Shown here piece after piece: positions 10,001-18,694 of a DNA stretch of 64,000 nt. The position numbers were made by a program, and so were the translations under genes. The stretch's first letter is position 1. Each line of letters starts with the position of its first letter. Source of the stretch: Streptomyces fumigatiscleroticus (GTDB lineage Bacteria; Actinomycetota; Actinomycetes; Streptomycetales; Streptomycetaceae); contig NZ_BMQF01000001.1 in assembly GCF_014647975.1 (NCBI RefSeq), positions 310,001-374,000 of the forward strand, in the 5' to 3' direction. Below the pieces are notes generated by a model. That model saw only the letters and a list, made by a program, of their open reading frames with translations. It was not told the origin of the DNA and did no database searches.

Positions 10001-10477
10001 ATGCGGTCACCGGCCCGGCGCCCACGCCGATGCCGCTCCCTGGCCGGCGCGGAGCTGGAGGAGCATCCCTTCGAGTCGCGGCTCGACGGTCACGAGGAGT
10101 ACCCCGTCGAGGGCGGTCCCCGCTTCAGCAGGCCCGCCCTGATCGTGCGGGCGGGTGAACTGCGCGGTACCGCCCGGCGGTTCACCGGCGCACGGACGGA
10201 CGGCGACGAACTGCGCCTCGGCTTCGACGACTCCCTGGCCGGACTCCGGCTCGCCCTGCACTACCGGATGCGCGCCGGGCACGACGTGGTCGGCGCCCAC
10301 TCCTTCGGGCAGGCACCGGCTCCCGTACGGCTGCGCGGCCTGGCTCCCGACGGCGTCTGCGTCTGCCGGGACACCGGCCGGCGGTACGGCGGCACGGTCC
10401 TGCTCCACCACGGTCTGCGCACGTCGCTCAGCGGTGACCTGGACGCCACGGTGATCCGGCTCCGGCGCGACGGGTGA
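10001..10477 (+). pseudogene. Alpha-galactosidase (GH36) relic lacking the catalytic barrel
   Basis: The frame gives 158 residues. Residues about 18-97 resemble the N-terminal super-sandwich of GH36 alpha-galactosidases (EEHPFE, EYPVEGGPRFSRPAL, FTGARTDGDELRLGF, LALHYRMR). Residues about 103-158 resemble the C-terminal beta-sandwich (VRLRGL, DTGRRYGGTVLLHHGL, LSGDLDATVIRLRR). The roughly 400-450 residue (beta/alpha)8 barrel with both catalytic aspartates, normally between them, is missing. The junction falls near 10285-10320 and stays in frame. Full-length members are about 700 residues, so this is an internal-deletion remnant. A start is unclear; ATG 10001 is merely the last one before the homologous part. 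Confidence 0.65.
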
Positions 10478-10644
10478 TCCGGCAGCGGGTTTGCCGCCCG
10501 AGCAGGCCGGTCACGAGAACCGCATGTGCACGAACAGCTCATTCGCCACACGCCGCCCTCTCCCCCAGCGCGCTGAACGGACGTGATTCATCGTAATGCG
10601 CATATGGTGAAGAAAGTAACGTATTTGATGAAAGGGGCAGCAGA

Positions 10645-12189
10645 GTGGCACAGGAGGCGCCTGGCGGCCGGTCCGGACATACGGGCAGGGGCATACTGCC
10701 GGAGAGGATCGCGGCCATGCCCCGGCAGGTGCGCGAGGAGCTGACCCGGCGGCTGCGCCGGAACCGGCGTGCCTTCCGCGCGGAGGACGTCCAGGTCGTC
10801 GAGCCCCCACTGCTGCGGCGCGCGGTCGGCGCCTCGGCGCTCGGCAACTGCATGGAGTGGTTCGACTTCGGCGTCTACAGCTATCTCGCCGCCACGATCG
10901 GCAAGGTCTTCTTCCCCGGGGCCTCCCCGGCCGCCCAGGTGATCTCCTCCTTCGCCACCTTCGCCGCGGCCTTCGTCGTCCGCCCGCTGGGCGGCCTGGT
11001 GTTCGGGCCGCTCGGCGACCGGCTCGGCCGGCAGAAGGTGCTCGCCACCACCATGATCATGATGGCGATCGGCACCTTCGCCATCGGCCTGATCCCCAGT
11101 TACTCCACCATCGGCATCGCCGCGCCCGTCCTGCTGCTGCTGGCCCGGATGGTCCAGGGCTTCTCCACCGGCGGCGAGTACGGCGGTGCCACCACCTTCG
11201 TCGCCGAGTACTCCCCCGACCGGCGCCGCGGCTTCCTGTCCAGCTGGCTGGATTTCGGCACCTTCGTCGGCTACGCGCTCGGCTCCGCCCTGGTCACCGT
11301 GCTGAACCTGGCGCTCTCCGACGCCCAGATGCTGTCGTGGGGCTGGCGCCTGCCGTTCCTCATCGCCGGGCCCCTCGGTGTCATCGGGCTCTACATGCGG
11401 CTCAAGCTGGAGGAGTCGCCCGCCTTCCAGCAGCAGCTGGACGAACACGAGAAGCACCTCGCGCAGGAGTCGGCGGGCAGCGAGTTCAGGACCATCGTCA
11501 AGAACCACTGGCGGGCCCTGCTGGTCTGCATGGGCCTGGTGCTGCTCTACAACGTCACCAACTACATGGTGACCGGCTATCTGCCCACCTATCAGACCGA
11601 GACCCTGAACCGCTCCAGCGGCTCCGCCGACCTGCTGGTCCTGGTGGGCATGGTCTGGATCGTGCTGCTGATCACCTTCATCGGGCGGCTCAGCGACCGC
11701 GTCGGCCGGCGCCCCGTCTACGCGGTCGCGGCCGCCGCGCTGATCGTCCTCGCCGTGCCGTCCTTCCTCCTGATCAAGGCGGACAGCAGCTGGCAGCCCG
11801 TCTGCGGGGTGCTGATCATCTCCACGCTCCTGGCCTGCTTCGCCGCGCCCAGCGCCGCCACCCTGCCCGCGCTCTTCCCGACCGCCGTCCGCTACGCCGC
11901 CATGGGCATCGGCTTCAACATCGCCGTGGCCGCGTTCGGCGGCACCACTCCCCTGGTGACCGAGGCGCTGGTGAACCTGACCGGCGACCGGCTGATGCCC
12001 GCCTACTACCTGATGGCGGCCGGCGTGATCGGCCTGGTGACCGTGAAGTTCCTGCCGGAGAGCGCCCAGGTGCCGCTGCACGGCTCCCAGCCGATGGTCG
12101 GCTCACGCAAGGAGCAGCGCGAACTGGTCACCACCTCGCAGGAGCTGTACGCCCTCTACGGCCGGAACGCGCCCCGCACGCATCACTGA
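10645..12189 (+). CDS. MFS transporter of the metabolite:H+ symporter family (ProP-like)
   Basis: 514 residues with 12 predicted membrane helices after a 65-residue charged cytoplasmic N terminus. Signatures of the MHS family are present: GNCMEWFDFGVYSYLA in helix 1, GPLGDRLGRQKVL in loop 2-3, GFSTGGEYGGATTFVAEY in helix 4-5 and WGWRLPFLIAGPLGVIGLYMR in helix 6. ProP-type members co-transport proline, betaine or other osmolytes, so osmoprotection is likely, but dicarboxylate-type substrates cannot be excluded. The GTG at 10645 is preceded by AAGGGG. The upstream 60 bp is unusually AT-rich for this region and probably holds the promoter. A strong hairpin follows the gene. Confidence 0.88.
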   Translation: MAQEAPGGRSGHTGRGILPERIAAMPRQVREELTRRLRRNRRAFRAEDVQVVEPPLLRRAVGASALGNCMEWFDFGVYSYLAATIGKVFFPGASPAAQVISSFATFAAAFVVRPLGGLVFGPLGDRLGRQKVLATTMIMMAIGTFAIGLIPSYSTIGIAAPVLLLLARMVQGFSTGGEYGGATTFVAEYSPDRRRGFLSSWLDFGTFVGYALGSALVTVLNLALSDAQMLSWGWRLPFLIAGPLGVIGLYMRLKLEESPAFQQQLDEHEKHLAQESAGSEFRTIVKNHWRALLVCMGLVLLYNVTNYMVTGYLPTYQTETLNRSSGSADLLVLVGMVWIVLLITFIGRLSDRVGRRPVYAVAAAALIVLAVPSFLLIKADSSWQPVCGVLIISTLLACFAAPSAATLPALFPTAVRYAAMGIGFNIAVAAFGGTTPLVTEALVNLTGDRLMPAYYLMAAGVIGLVTVKFLPESAQVPLHGSQPMVGSRKEQRELVTTSQELYALYGRNAPRTHH

Positions 12190-12493
12190 CGGGAGACGCG
12201 GCGGAAGACCCGGCGGTGGATCTGGCGGGAGACCTGACGGGAGACCCGGACGACACCGCTGCCGAGAAAAATCCGAACCGGCACGCATGCGCCCCGGATC
12301 CGGGGGCACCCGCCCGTCACGGGCCGCTGAGCAACCTGTCCCAAGGCTCAGCCTCCGGCGGCCCGGTCGAGCTTCTCAGGGCGACCGCACGGGGCGTAGC
12401 GGACCCGTGCACGGGGTGCCCCTGGGAGGTGGGGAAAGGGCGGACGGCGCAGGCGGGTGGGACCCCGTCTGCGCCGTCCTGTGCGCGGAGCCG
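12190..12493. other. Spacer between convergent genes
   Basis: It contains short GACGGGAGAC-like iterations just after the transporter stop (12190-12255) and a strong hairpin near 12442. No gene was seen. Confidence 0.5.
12442..12479. terminator. Bidirectional hairpin terminator
   Basis: The arms ggacggcgcag (12442-12452) and ctgcgccgtcc (12469-12479) pair perfectly over 11 bp. The enclosed GCGGGT/ACCCCG can extend the pairing. It lies between the convergent transporter and esterase genes. Confidence 0.7.
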
Positions 12494-13510
12494 CTACGCC
12501 GGCGCGGACGCGGCGCCGAGCAGGGCGTACAGCCACTGCCGCCGGGCCGCCTTGGCACGCCGGGAGACGGCGGCCCGCGGGGCCAGTTCGTCGAAGCCGT
12601 GGTAGCCGCCCGCCCACACGTGCAGTTCGCAGCGGGCTCCGCACTGCCACAGGCGGCTCGCGTAGGCGACGGTCTCGTCCCGGAAGGTCTCCGCCGAACC
12701 GACGTCGAGATAGGCCGGCGGCAGCCCCGACAGGTCGCCTGCCCGGGCCGGTGCCGCGTACGGGGAGACGTCCGGTCCGCCCGCGCGGTCGCCGAGCAGA
12801 GCCTGCCAGCCGGTGGCGTTGGAGACGCGGTCCCACAGGTCCACGCCCGCCATCTGCCGGCCGGACGGCGTGCCGTCGCGGTCGTCGAGCATGGGCGACA
12901 GCAGCATCTGGCCCGCGAGGGCCGGACCGCCGCGGTCCCGGGCGAGCAGCGCCGTCGCGGCGGCCAGCCCGCCGCCCGCGCTCGTGCCCACCACGACGAT
13001 CCGGTCCGGGTCCGCGCCCAGCCCGTCCGCGTGCCGGGCCGTCCACAGCAGGCCCGCGTAGCAGTCCTGAAGCGGTGCCGGGTGCGGGTGTTCGGGTGCG
13101 AGCCGGTACTCCGCCGACACCAGCACCGCTCCCAGCTCCCGCGTCCAGGTCAGCACGTCCGAGACGATGTGCCGCCGGCTGCCCGCGATCATGCCGCCGC
13201 CGTGCAGGTGGTAGAGGACGGGCCGCGGGGAGTCCGCCCCGGCGGGCCGGCAGACCAGCAGGGTCGTCCTTGGCGCTCCGCCGGGTCCGGGGACGGCGCG
13301 CTCCTCCACATGGAACGTCCCGTCGCCGCGCAGCGTCTCGTCGGTGGCGCCCGCCGCGTCCGTCGTGGCGCGCACGGCCGCGACGGTCTCCCGTGTGACG
13401 GGCGGCTGCCGGCCCAGGTGGTGCACGGCGGCGGCCAGTTCCGGGTCGACGGGAACGGGCGGGAGGGCGTCCGGGTCCGGTGCGGATGTGCTGGGGTCGG
13501 TGCTCTTCAC
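12494..13510 (-). CDS. Alpha/beta-hydrolase of the hormone-sensitive lipase family (esterase)
   Basis: 338 residues. The oxyanion-hole motif HGGG (YHLHGGGMIAGSRR) precedes the nucleophile elbow GTSAGGG, where Ser is catalytic. RLAPEHPHPAPLQDCYAGLLW is the conserved HSL-family lid region. The acid follows VGSAETFRDE, and the catalytic His is in WAGGYHGFDE. These features define class IV bacterial esterases acting on short-chain acyl esters or acylated small molecules. No signal peptide is seen, so it is cytoplasmic. The AraC regulator gene lies immediately upstream on the same strand, 120 bp away, and may control it. Confidence 0.9.
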   Translation of the reverse strand: MKSTDPSTSAPDPDALPPVPVDPELAAAVHHLGRQPPVTRETVAAVRATTDAAGATDETLRGDGTFHVEERAVPGPGGAPRTTLLVCRPAGADSPRPVLYHLHGGGMIAGSRRHIVSDVLTWTRELGAVLVSAEYRLAPEHPHPAPLQDCYAGLLWTARHADGLGADPDRIVVVGTSAGGGLAAATALLARDRGGPALAGQMLLSPMLDDRDGTPSGRQMAGVDLWDRVSNATGWQALLGDRAGGPDVSPYAAPARAGDLSGLPPAYLDVGSAETFRDETVAYASRLWQCGARCELHVWAGGYHGFDELAPRAAVSRRAKAARRQWLYALLGAASAPA

Positions 13511-13630
13511 TGCGGCCTTTCCTTCCCACGCGGCACGGCGGGCGGTGAGACACCTCTGCCCCCGGATCGCCGGAAGATGATCCCCCGACCCCGCCCGCCT
13601 CCCGGCGGGCGGGAAGGGGACCGGACCGCG

Positions 13631-14599
13631 TCAGGGCATCCGGACGTCGAGCAGCGTCTGCCGGGGCGGCCGGCCGTAGGCGTCCCGGTAGAGGGCGGCG
13701 AAACGGCCGGGGTGGAAGAAGCCCCAGCGGGCGGCGACCTCGGTGACGGTGGTGCCGCCGCGCGGGTCGGCGTCCAGCAGCTCCCGGTGGGCGTGGGAGA
13801 GGCGTACCCGCCGCAGATAGCCGAGCGGTGTGGTGCCCAGGTGCTGCCGGAAGGCGTACTGGAGCGCGCGGACGGTCACATGCGCGGCCGCGGCGATCTC
13901 GGCGACGGCGATGTCCTGGTCGGCGCGGTCCTCGATGTAGGCGACGGCGCGCCGCACGGTCGCGGGGTGGGCGTCGCCGCGGTCCCGGCCGGTCGGGTCG
14001 GCGAGTGCGGTGTTGGGGAAGGTGTTCAGGACGGCCGCCGCGAGGTACTGCGCCGCGGTCGAGGCGACCAGCGGCTGGTCCGCCACCGCCGGGTCGGCCA
14101 GCACATGGTCGCGCAGATAGCCGATGGCTGCCTGGAGATGCCGGGCCGCCGCCGGGGAGTGGGGCCGGTGCCCGGTGAGGCGGACCGGCTGCGGGACGTA
14201 CCCGGGCGCGGTGGCCGCGACCCGGGTCAGCAGGCCGGGATCGAGCATCGTGATGTTGTAGCGGGCCCGGCAGATCCGCCCGGAGTACGGCATGTCCGGC
14301 GGGGCGAACGACACGACGTCGCCCGGCCCGAAGGCGTCCTCCACGTCGCCGAAGGAGTGGTCCTGGATGGTGCCGTCGTACACGGCGCACAGGCAGATCC
14401 GGCCGAGCGGCGTGACGGCGTAGCTCATGTCGAACTCCAGGTCGAGTTCGTCGACGCTGACGCCCGCCGTCGCCTGCCGGGATATCCGCGCCCGGTTGCC
14501 GACGGGAGTGCTGCTGCCGATGTGCATTCTGGCGTAGGCCCTGCTGAGGAAGTCCTCGGTCAGGTCCAGGTCGCAGCTGTCGAAGACCAGCGTGTCCAT
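13631..14599 (-). CDS. AraC-family transcriptional regulator
   Basis: 322 residues from ATG 14599 (GAGGTCACC before it). The C-terminal 105 residues contain two helix-turn-helix motifs, IAVAEIAAAAHVTVRALQYAF and TVTEVAARWGFFHPGRFAALYR (in outline), followed by the family tail YGRPPRQTL. The N-terminal part has an AraC-binding-domain-like beta barrel (GDVVSFAPPDMPYSG). The pattern resembles regulators of aromatic or xenobiotic catabolism. The likely target is the esterase gene 120 bp downstream on the same strand, although this is only positional inference. Confidence 0.9.
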   Translation of the reverse strand: MDTLVFDSCDLDLTEDFLSRAYARMHIGSSTPVGNRARISRQATAGVSVDELDLEFDMSYAVTPLGRICLCAVYDGTIQDHSFGDVEDAFGPGDVVSFAPPDMPYSGRICRARYNITMLDPGLLTRVAATAPGYVPQPVRLTGHRPHSPAAARHLQAAIGYLRDHVLADPAVADQPLVASTAAQYLAAAVLNTFPNTALADPTGRDRGDAHPATVRRAVAYIEDRADQDIAVAEIAAAAHVTVRALQYAFRQHLGTTPLGYLRRVRLSHAHRELLDADPRGGTTVTEVAARWGFFHPGRFAALYRDAYGRPPRQTLLDVRMP

Positions 14600-14984
14600 G
14601 GTGACCTCGTCGGATGCGAAGGAGCAGGGAGAGATCTGTGGTGCCGTCAGGGTAGACCAGGCCCCCTGCTGCGGCGCCCACTCGCGCCGGCCCGGGCGGA
14701 ACCGGGACTTCCGCGGTGTCGCGCCGGTCCCGGCGGGGGTCGCGGCGGGTCGTACGAGGTCCGCCACCCCCGATCCGCGGGACCGGCGCCGCCGCGGCCG
14801 GGTCCGCGCGCCCCGTGCCTGGACGCGGATCCCGCTCCGCCTCGGCACACGGCAGCGGGCGGAGCGGGTACGGCGGCGGGCGGGCGGCCGTATCCCGGCG
14901 GGGACGGCGTACTGCGGGAAGGGGACGGCGTACTGCGGCGGAAGGGGGTCCGGGCCGCGACGCGGTGCGGTTCCCGGCGTGGGG
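14600..14984. other. Spacer with an 18-bp tandem duplicate
   Basis: 385 bp between two minus-strand genes. It contains ggggacggcgtactgcgg twice, at 14900-14917 and 14921-14938, just after the STAS-ANTAR-GAF stop. The AraC promoter must lie toward 14620. No coding sequence was recognised. Confidence 0.5.
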
Positions 14985-16193
14985 TCAGGCCTGGCGCGCG
15001 TGGGTGTGGAGATCCTCCAGCGCGTCGACGACGACCGTGCTCCGGTGCCAGTCCAGCCACGCCCCCGCCTGCCGGCCCAGCTCGTCCAGCGCCTGGACCC
15101 GGGCGTGGTCCAGCAGGGTGCCGGGGCGGCGGTAGTGGACGGAGACCGTGCCCAGCACGGTGCCGTCCGGCGCGGGCACGGGAGTGCTGTGGCAGGCACG
15201 CGAGCCCGAGGCGAGCAGCGCCGCCCGGGACTCCGGCGGACACTGGACGTCGGTGGCCACGTCGAGGACCGTCACCGGCACCCCCTGCCGCAGGGCGAGC
15301 GCGCAGGCGGAGCCGTCCCGCCCCGTCCGGTCGAAGAAGTTCAGGAACGTCTGCGTATGGCCCCGGTGGGCCTCCATCCACAGCTCCTCCGTGACCGGGT
15401 CGGCCAGTTGCACATCGCCCATGTCCGCCCTGCCGATGTCCAGTGCCCGGTCGAGCAGTGCCTCGATCACCCGGGTCCGGTTCGGTCCGGCCGGGCCCGA
15501 CCCGGTCGCGAAGGGCAGGGGCGGTGCCGGCCGGCGGATCCGGTCCGGGAACCACTCGCCGGCCGCCTCCCGGGGAGCGGGCGCGGTGGTGAGCGCCGCG
15601 GCCAGCATCCTCAGCTTGACGTTGTGCCGCTGCGAGGACTCGCGCAGCAGAGCGAACGCCGTCCGCTCGTCGGGAACCCCGTACCTGCCCCGGATCAGCC
15701 CGAGCGCCTGGGCGATGGCCGCCTGGGAGCGCAGCTGCCGCCGCAGATCGCGCAGTTCGGTGCGCAGCCGTTCCTCCTCGCAGGCGGTGCCCCGCGCGTC
15801 AGGTCCCGTGGTGGCCTCGGGCACCGGCCGCCGGGGCGTGCACTCGGCGACCACGGCCCGCAGCGAGGGCCTGATCCGCAGCACACCGGCCCGGTCGGCC
15901 CGTTGCACCGTCCGCCGGGTCTCCGGCGGCGGGGACAGCAGGAAGAGCGGGCACCCGCGGTCGGCCAGCCGTCGCGCGCACGACAACAGCCCGCCGGCGG
16001 CGTGCACCGACAGCGCCCGCACCCGCGCCATGTCCAGCACGACCACCCGGCAGCCGCGGCCGGGCCGGGCGGCCAGGCGCAGCACCGGATCGTCCGGGGT
16101 GTCGATCGTCTCGGTGCCCCGGACCAGCCACAGCCCTCCGGCCACACCGGGCCAGCGCACCACCTGCGCACGGGCGACCGCAGTCTCGATCAT
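14985..16193 (-). CDS. STAS-ANTAR-GAF regulatory protein
   Basis: 402 residues. Residues 1-115 form a STAS-like domain (VVVLDMARVRALSVHAAGGLL resembles the phosphorylatable-loop region of anti-sigma antagonists). Residues about 145-205 are an ANTAR RNA-binding domain, with the SQAAIAQALGLIRGRYGVPDERTAFALLRESSQRHNVKLRMLA pattern (outline). Residues 235-390 are a GAF sensor domain (ADMGDVQLADPVTEELWMEAHRG). ANTAR proteins act as RNA-binding antiterminators, so this could link stress signalling to transcript elongation. The ATG at 16193 has AAAGGG upstream. A good SigB-type promoter lies 30-50 bp upstream. Confidence 0.9.
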   Translation of the reverse strand: MIETAVARAQVVRWPGVAGGLWLVRGTETIDTPDDPVLRLAARPGRGCRVVVLDMARVRALSVHAAGGLLSCARRLADRGCPLFLLSPPPETRRTVQRADRAGVLRIRPSLRAVVAECTPRRPVPEATTGPDARGTACEEERLRTELRDLRRQLRSQAAIAQALGLIRGRYGVPDERTAFALLRESSQRHNVKLRMLAAALTTAPAPREAAGEWFPDRIRRPAPPLPFATGSGPAGPNRTRVIEALLDRALDIGRADMGDVQLADPVTEELWMEAHRGHTQTFLNFFDRTGRDGSACALALRQGVPVTVLDVATDVQCPPESRAALLASGSRACHSTPVPAPDGTVLGTVSVHYRRPGTLLDHARVQALDELGRQAGAWLDWHRSTVVVDALEDLHTHARQA

Positions 16194-16221
16194 GGCGGGC
16201 AACCCTTTCGTACCCGTATGC

Positions 16222-16244
16222 GTACCCCCCTCACGGTTCGGAAC
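16222..16244 (-). promoter_or_regulatory. SigB-type promoter for the STAS-ANTAR-GAF gene
   Basis: On the minus strand, GTT (16244-16242), exactly 14 bases, then GGGTAC (16227-16222). This matches the streptomycete SigB consensus GTT-N14-16-GGGTAC. The predicted start site gives a leader of about 20 bases before ATG 16193. A second GGGTAC sits about 14 bases further downstream. Confidence 0.6.
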
Positions 16245-16248
16245 CGTG
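16232..16248. repeat. 17-bp perfect palindrome over a promoter -35 region
   Basis: CACGGTTC-G-GAACCGTG overlaps the GTT box of the SigB-type promoter. It could be an operator; no repressor family was recognised. Confidence 0.4.
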
Positions 16249-16519
16249 TCGCTGTGGCCCCACCCTCCGCAGTGGCGGTCCGGGAGGGCGACACGCTCAG
16301 CGAAACGTCCGCCCGCGGCGGTACGGAAAACGAAACGGTACGGGCGCGGCCTCGGAGTCCGGCGCGGGCGGACGCCGCTCACGTCAACGGCGGCGGGCCC
16401 GGCACGCTTTCGGCTGAGAGGTACCGGACGGCGGGCATGGCCGGTCGCCTTTTCGGCGCTCCGTTCCACATCATCGTGGCGATCCTCCCGCTTTCTTCGC
16501 TGAAAGGTGCGTATGCGCC

Positions 16520-17602
16520 ATGGCCGCCATGGGAATTCGCATGTCCGATCTCGATCTGCCGCCGATCTACTGCCCTTTCGAGTCCGCCGTCCATCCCCGT
16601 GTCCGGCAGATCGAGAAACGGGCCGTCGAATGGATCGGCGACAGCGGCATGTGCGCCACGCAACGGGAGAAGGCATGGGTCGTCGCCACGCACAGCACCG
16701 ATTTCTTCGCCCGTTTCGCCCCCGCCGCCGAGGACGACCGGCTGCTGACGGCGGCGCTGTGGGTGTACTGGGGCTTCGCCTTCGACGACGCGCGCTGTGA
16801 CAGGGGGCCGCTGAGCAGCCGTCCCGCACAGTTCAACGCGCTCGCCGGCCAGGTGCAGCGCGCCTGCGAGACGGACTCGGCGGTGAGCGGGGACCGGTAC
16901 GCCACCGCGCTGCGGGACATCATGCGCCGGCTCCGCTCCCGCACGCCGCCCACCCAGGTGAGCCGGTTCGTGCACGCGCACCGCGCCTGGCTGTCCGGCG
17001 TCGCCTGGCAGGTCGGCAACCAGGCACTCGGCCACATGCCGGGCCTGGACGACTTCCTGGCGATGCGGCTGCTGGCGGCGGGCGGGGAGCCGGCGTTCGC
17101 CCTGCTGGAGCCGGCGACCGGCGTACAGGTCCCCGACCGCGAGATGCACCGGCCGGCGGTCCGCGCCCTGACGGAGATGGCGATCTGCGTGGCCGCGCTG
17201 GACAACGACCGGCACTCGCTGCGCAAGGAGCTCACCAGGGACCGGGCCGACCAGAACATCTACACGGTACTGATGCAGGAACGCTCCATCGGCGTTCAGG
17301 AGGCGGTGGAGGTGGCAAACGGCCTGCGCGACCGCGTCCTGCTCCGCTTCCAGCAGCTCCACGACCGCGTCCGGCCGACGGCGAGCACCGAGCTGGCCGC
17401 CTACCTCCAGGGGCTGCGGTACGGCATCCGCGGCAACAACGAGTGGGGACTGCGCGTGCCGCGCTATCTCAGCGCGGGGCGCTGGCCGGACGAGATGGAC
17501 GACACGCTGGTGACCTACGCCGACGAGCCGTCCGACGTCCGGCCCGGGCCGGTGGAGGGGGCACCGGCCGTCGCCTGGTGGTGGGACGCCGCCCTCGCCT
17601 GA
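16520..17602 (+). CDS. Class I terpene cyclase
   Basis: 360 residues. The aspartate-rich metal motif is DDARCD at 89-94 (after WVYWGFAF), the DDxxC(D/E) variant known from 2-methylisoborneol synthase-type cyclases rather than plain DDxxD. The NSE triad NDRHSLRKE is at 229-237, and the C-terminal pyrophosphate-sensing RY pair is in EWGLRVPRY. All ionisation residues are therefore present and the enzyme should cyclise a prenyl diphosphate; the product cannot be predicted. In-frame ATGs also occur at 16529 and 16541. A polyprenyl diphosphate synthase (20454) and a P450 (24302) lie a few kb away and could act before and after it. Confidence 0.88.
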   Translation: MAAMGIRMSDLDLPPIYCPFESAVHPRVRQIEKRAVEWIGDSGMCATQREKAWVVATHSTDFFARFAPAAEDDRLLTAALWVYWGFAFDDARCDRGPLSSRPAQFNALAGQVQRACETDSAVSGDRYATALRDIMRRLRSRTPPTQVSRFVHAHRAWLSGVAWQVGNQALGHMPGLDDFLAMRLLAAGGEPAFALLEPATGVQVPDREMHRPAVRALTEMAICVAALDNDRHSLRKELTRDRADQNIYTVLMQERSIGVQEAVEVANGLRDRVLLRFQQLHDRVRPTASTELAAYLQGLRYGIRGNNEWGLRVPRYLSAGRWPDEMDDTLVTYADEPSDVRPGPVEGAPAVAWWWDAALA

Positions 17603-17604
17603 CC

Positions 17605-17626
17605 CCGGCCCGGTCCGACGGGCCGG
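17605..17626. terminator. Hairpin between terpene cyclase and CAP gene
   Basis: Arms CCGGCCCG (17605-17612) and CGGGCCGG (17619-17626) with a 6-base loop lie between the convergent stops. Confidence 0.5.
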
Positions 17627-17631
17627 CCACG

Positions 17632-18246
17632 TCAGTGCCCCGAGGCCAGATCCAGGGTCCACCAGGGGCCTCCCCCGCCCGCCGCCACACCGACGCCGGC
17701 GTGCCGGTAGGCACACCGCAGAAGGACGGCGCGGTGCGCCGGGCTGCGCATCCACACCGTCACGGCGCCCCGCGCGGTGGCGGGGCCGGCGGTGACGGCC
17801 TCCCCACCGGAACGCAGGTGGTACCCGGCCGCCCGCATCCGGCCGGCCGGGGTGCTGCCGCCGGCTCCGGTGTGGGTCAGGCGGTGGTGCCGGGCCATCT
17901 CGGCGCTGTGCGCCCGGGCGGCCCGGCCGAGCACCGGGTGCAGGCGTACGGAGGAGCAGCCGGCCCGCCTGCGCTGCCGGTTGACGGCGGCCACCAGCTG
18001 CCTCGCCGCCGACTGGCGGGAGTGCGGACCGGACGGCCGGGGCGGTCGGCCGACGGCGGGCCGGTGACCGGCCGGCGCGGCCGGGCGGGCCTGCCGGGGG
18101 CCGGGCTCCGGCACCGGCCACAGGGGCACCGCGTAGCGGGGCGGCGGCACGGGCACGGGCGGTCCGGCCCAGGCCGGTGCCGCGGCGGGCGGCAGCAGCG
18201 CGAGAGCACCGCACAGAGCGAGCACCCAATACCGCATCCGGGTCAT
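17632..18246 (-). CDS. Secreted CAP/SCP-domain protein
   Basis: 204 residues with a signal peptide (about 1-27, MTRMRYWVLALCGALALLPP...AWA). A proline-rich linker of about 50 residues follows, then a CAP domain from about 80. It begins QLVAAVNRQRRRAGC, then RAARAHSAEMARHHRLTHTG carries the first His of the CAP cavity, and GEAVTAG plus WMRSPAHRAVLL carries the second Glu/His motif. Bacterial CAP proteins are secreted and bind lipids or act as unknown hydrolases. The run of AAAGGGAAAG before ATG 18246 is a good ribosome site. It is divergent from the small secreted peptide gene. Confidence 0.88.
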   Translation of the reverse strand: MTRMRYWVLALCGALALLPPAAAPAWAGPPVPVPPPRYAVPLWPVPEPGPRQARPAAPAGHRPAVGRPPRPSGPHSRQSAARQLVAAVNRQRRRAGCSSVRLHPVLGRAARAHSAEMARHHRLTHTGAGGSTPAGRMRAAGYHLRSGGEAVTAGPATARGAVTVWMRSPAHRAVLLRCAYRHAGVGVAAGGGGPWWTLDLASGH

Positions 18247-18392
18247 ATTCTTTTCCCTTTCCCTTTCCTTTTACGGCCGCCGTTCATTCGGGGGAATGCG
18301 GCCTTTCCGGCATCGCTGGAGAAGCCGTTCTCGCTAGGCTTGCACCGGTTGCTTCTCCCCCTTTTCCTCATTTGTCTCCGTGGAGGTTTGTC

Positions 18393-18611
18393 ATGTCGTT
18401 GCTGCTTCGCCGTGCCGCTGTGGTGTCGCTGGCCGCGCTCGCCCTGACGGCGGGCGGTGCCGTGTCGACCGCGAGTGCCTCTGCCGTGCCGACGCCGGCG
18501 GTCGGCCACCCCGGCCCGAACGGCCACGAGCCGCCGATGCACTTCGGCCCGTTCGAGATCCCCAAGTACGGCAGCGTCTCCGGCGGATTCTCCTGGGGCC
18601 TTCAGCGGTAG
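18393..18611 (+). CDS. Small secreted peptide of unknown function
   Basis: 72 residues with a strong GGAGG six bases before ATG 18393. Residues 1-31 are a textbook signal peptide (MSLLLRRAAVVSLAALALTAGG...ASA). The predicted mature peptide of about 40 residues is rich in Gly, Pro, His and Phe, without cysteine, and ends KYGSVSGGFSWGLQR. A hairpin follows immediately, so it is a one-gene transcript. It could be a structural, signalling or toxin peptide; nothing in the sequence decides. Confidence 0.72.
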   Translation: MSLLLRRAAVVSLAALALTAGGAVSTASASAVPTPAVGHPGPNGHEPPMHFGPFEIPKYGSVSGGFSWGLQR

Positions 18612-18635
18612 GCATCCCGGAGCCGGAAACGGCTG

Positions 18636-18657
18636 AGGGCCGTCCGAGGACGGCCCT
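18636..18657 (+). terminator. Hairpin after the small secreted peptide
   Basis: agggccgtcc (18636-18645) and ggacggccct (18648-18657) pair over up to 10 bp with a minimal loop, followed by TTCCGTC. It lies 25 bp after the stop. Confidence 0.7.
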
Positions 18658-18694
18658 TCCGTCATGCCGTCACGGTGCGTGCCCCGGCAGGCGC

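Larger units (their letters stand above)
16194..16519. other. Divergent promoter region
   Basis: 326 bp between the STAS-ANTAR-GAF gene and the terpene cyclase. It holds the SigB-type promoter and the 17-bp palindrome listed separately. The cyclase side has no element I could recognise. Confidence 0.5.

Noticed and set aside
12287..15394. Long plus-strand frame across esterase and AraC genes
   Set aside because: Shadow of two minus-strand genes with clear domains.
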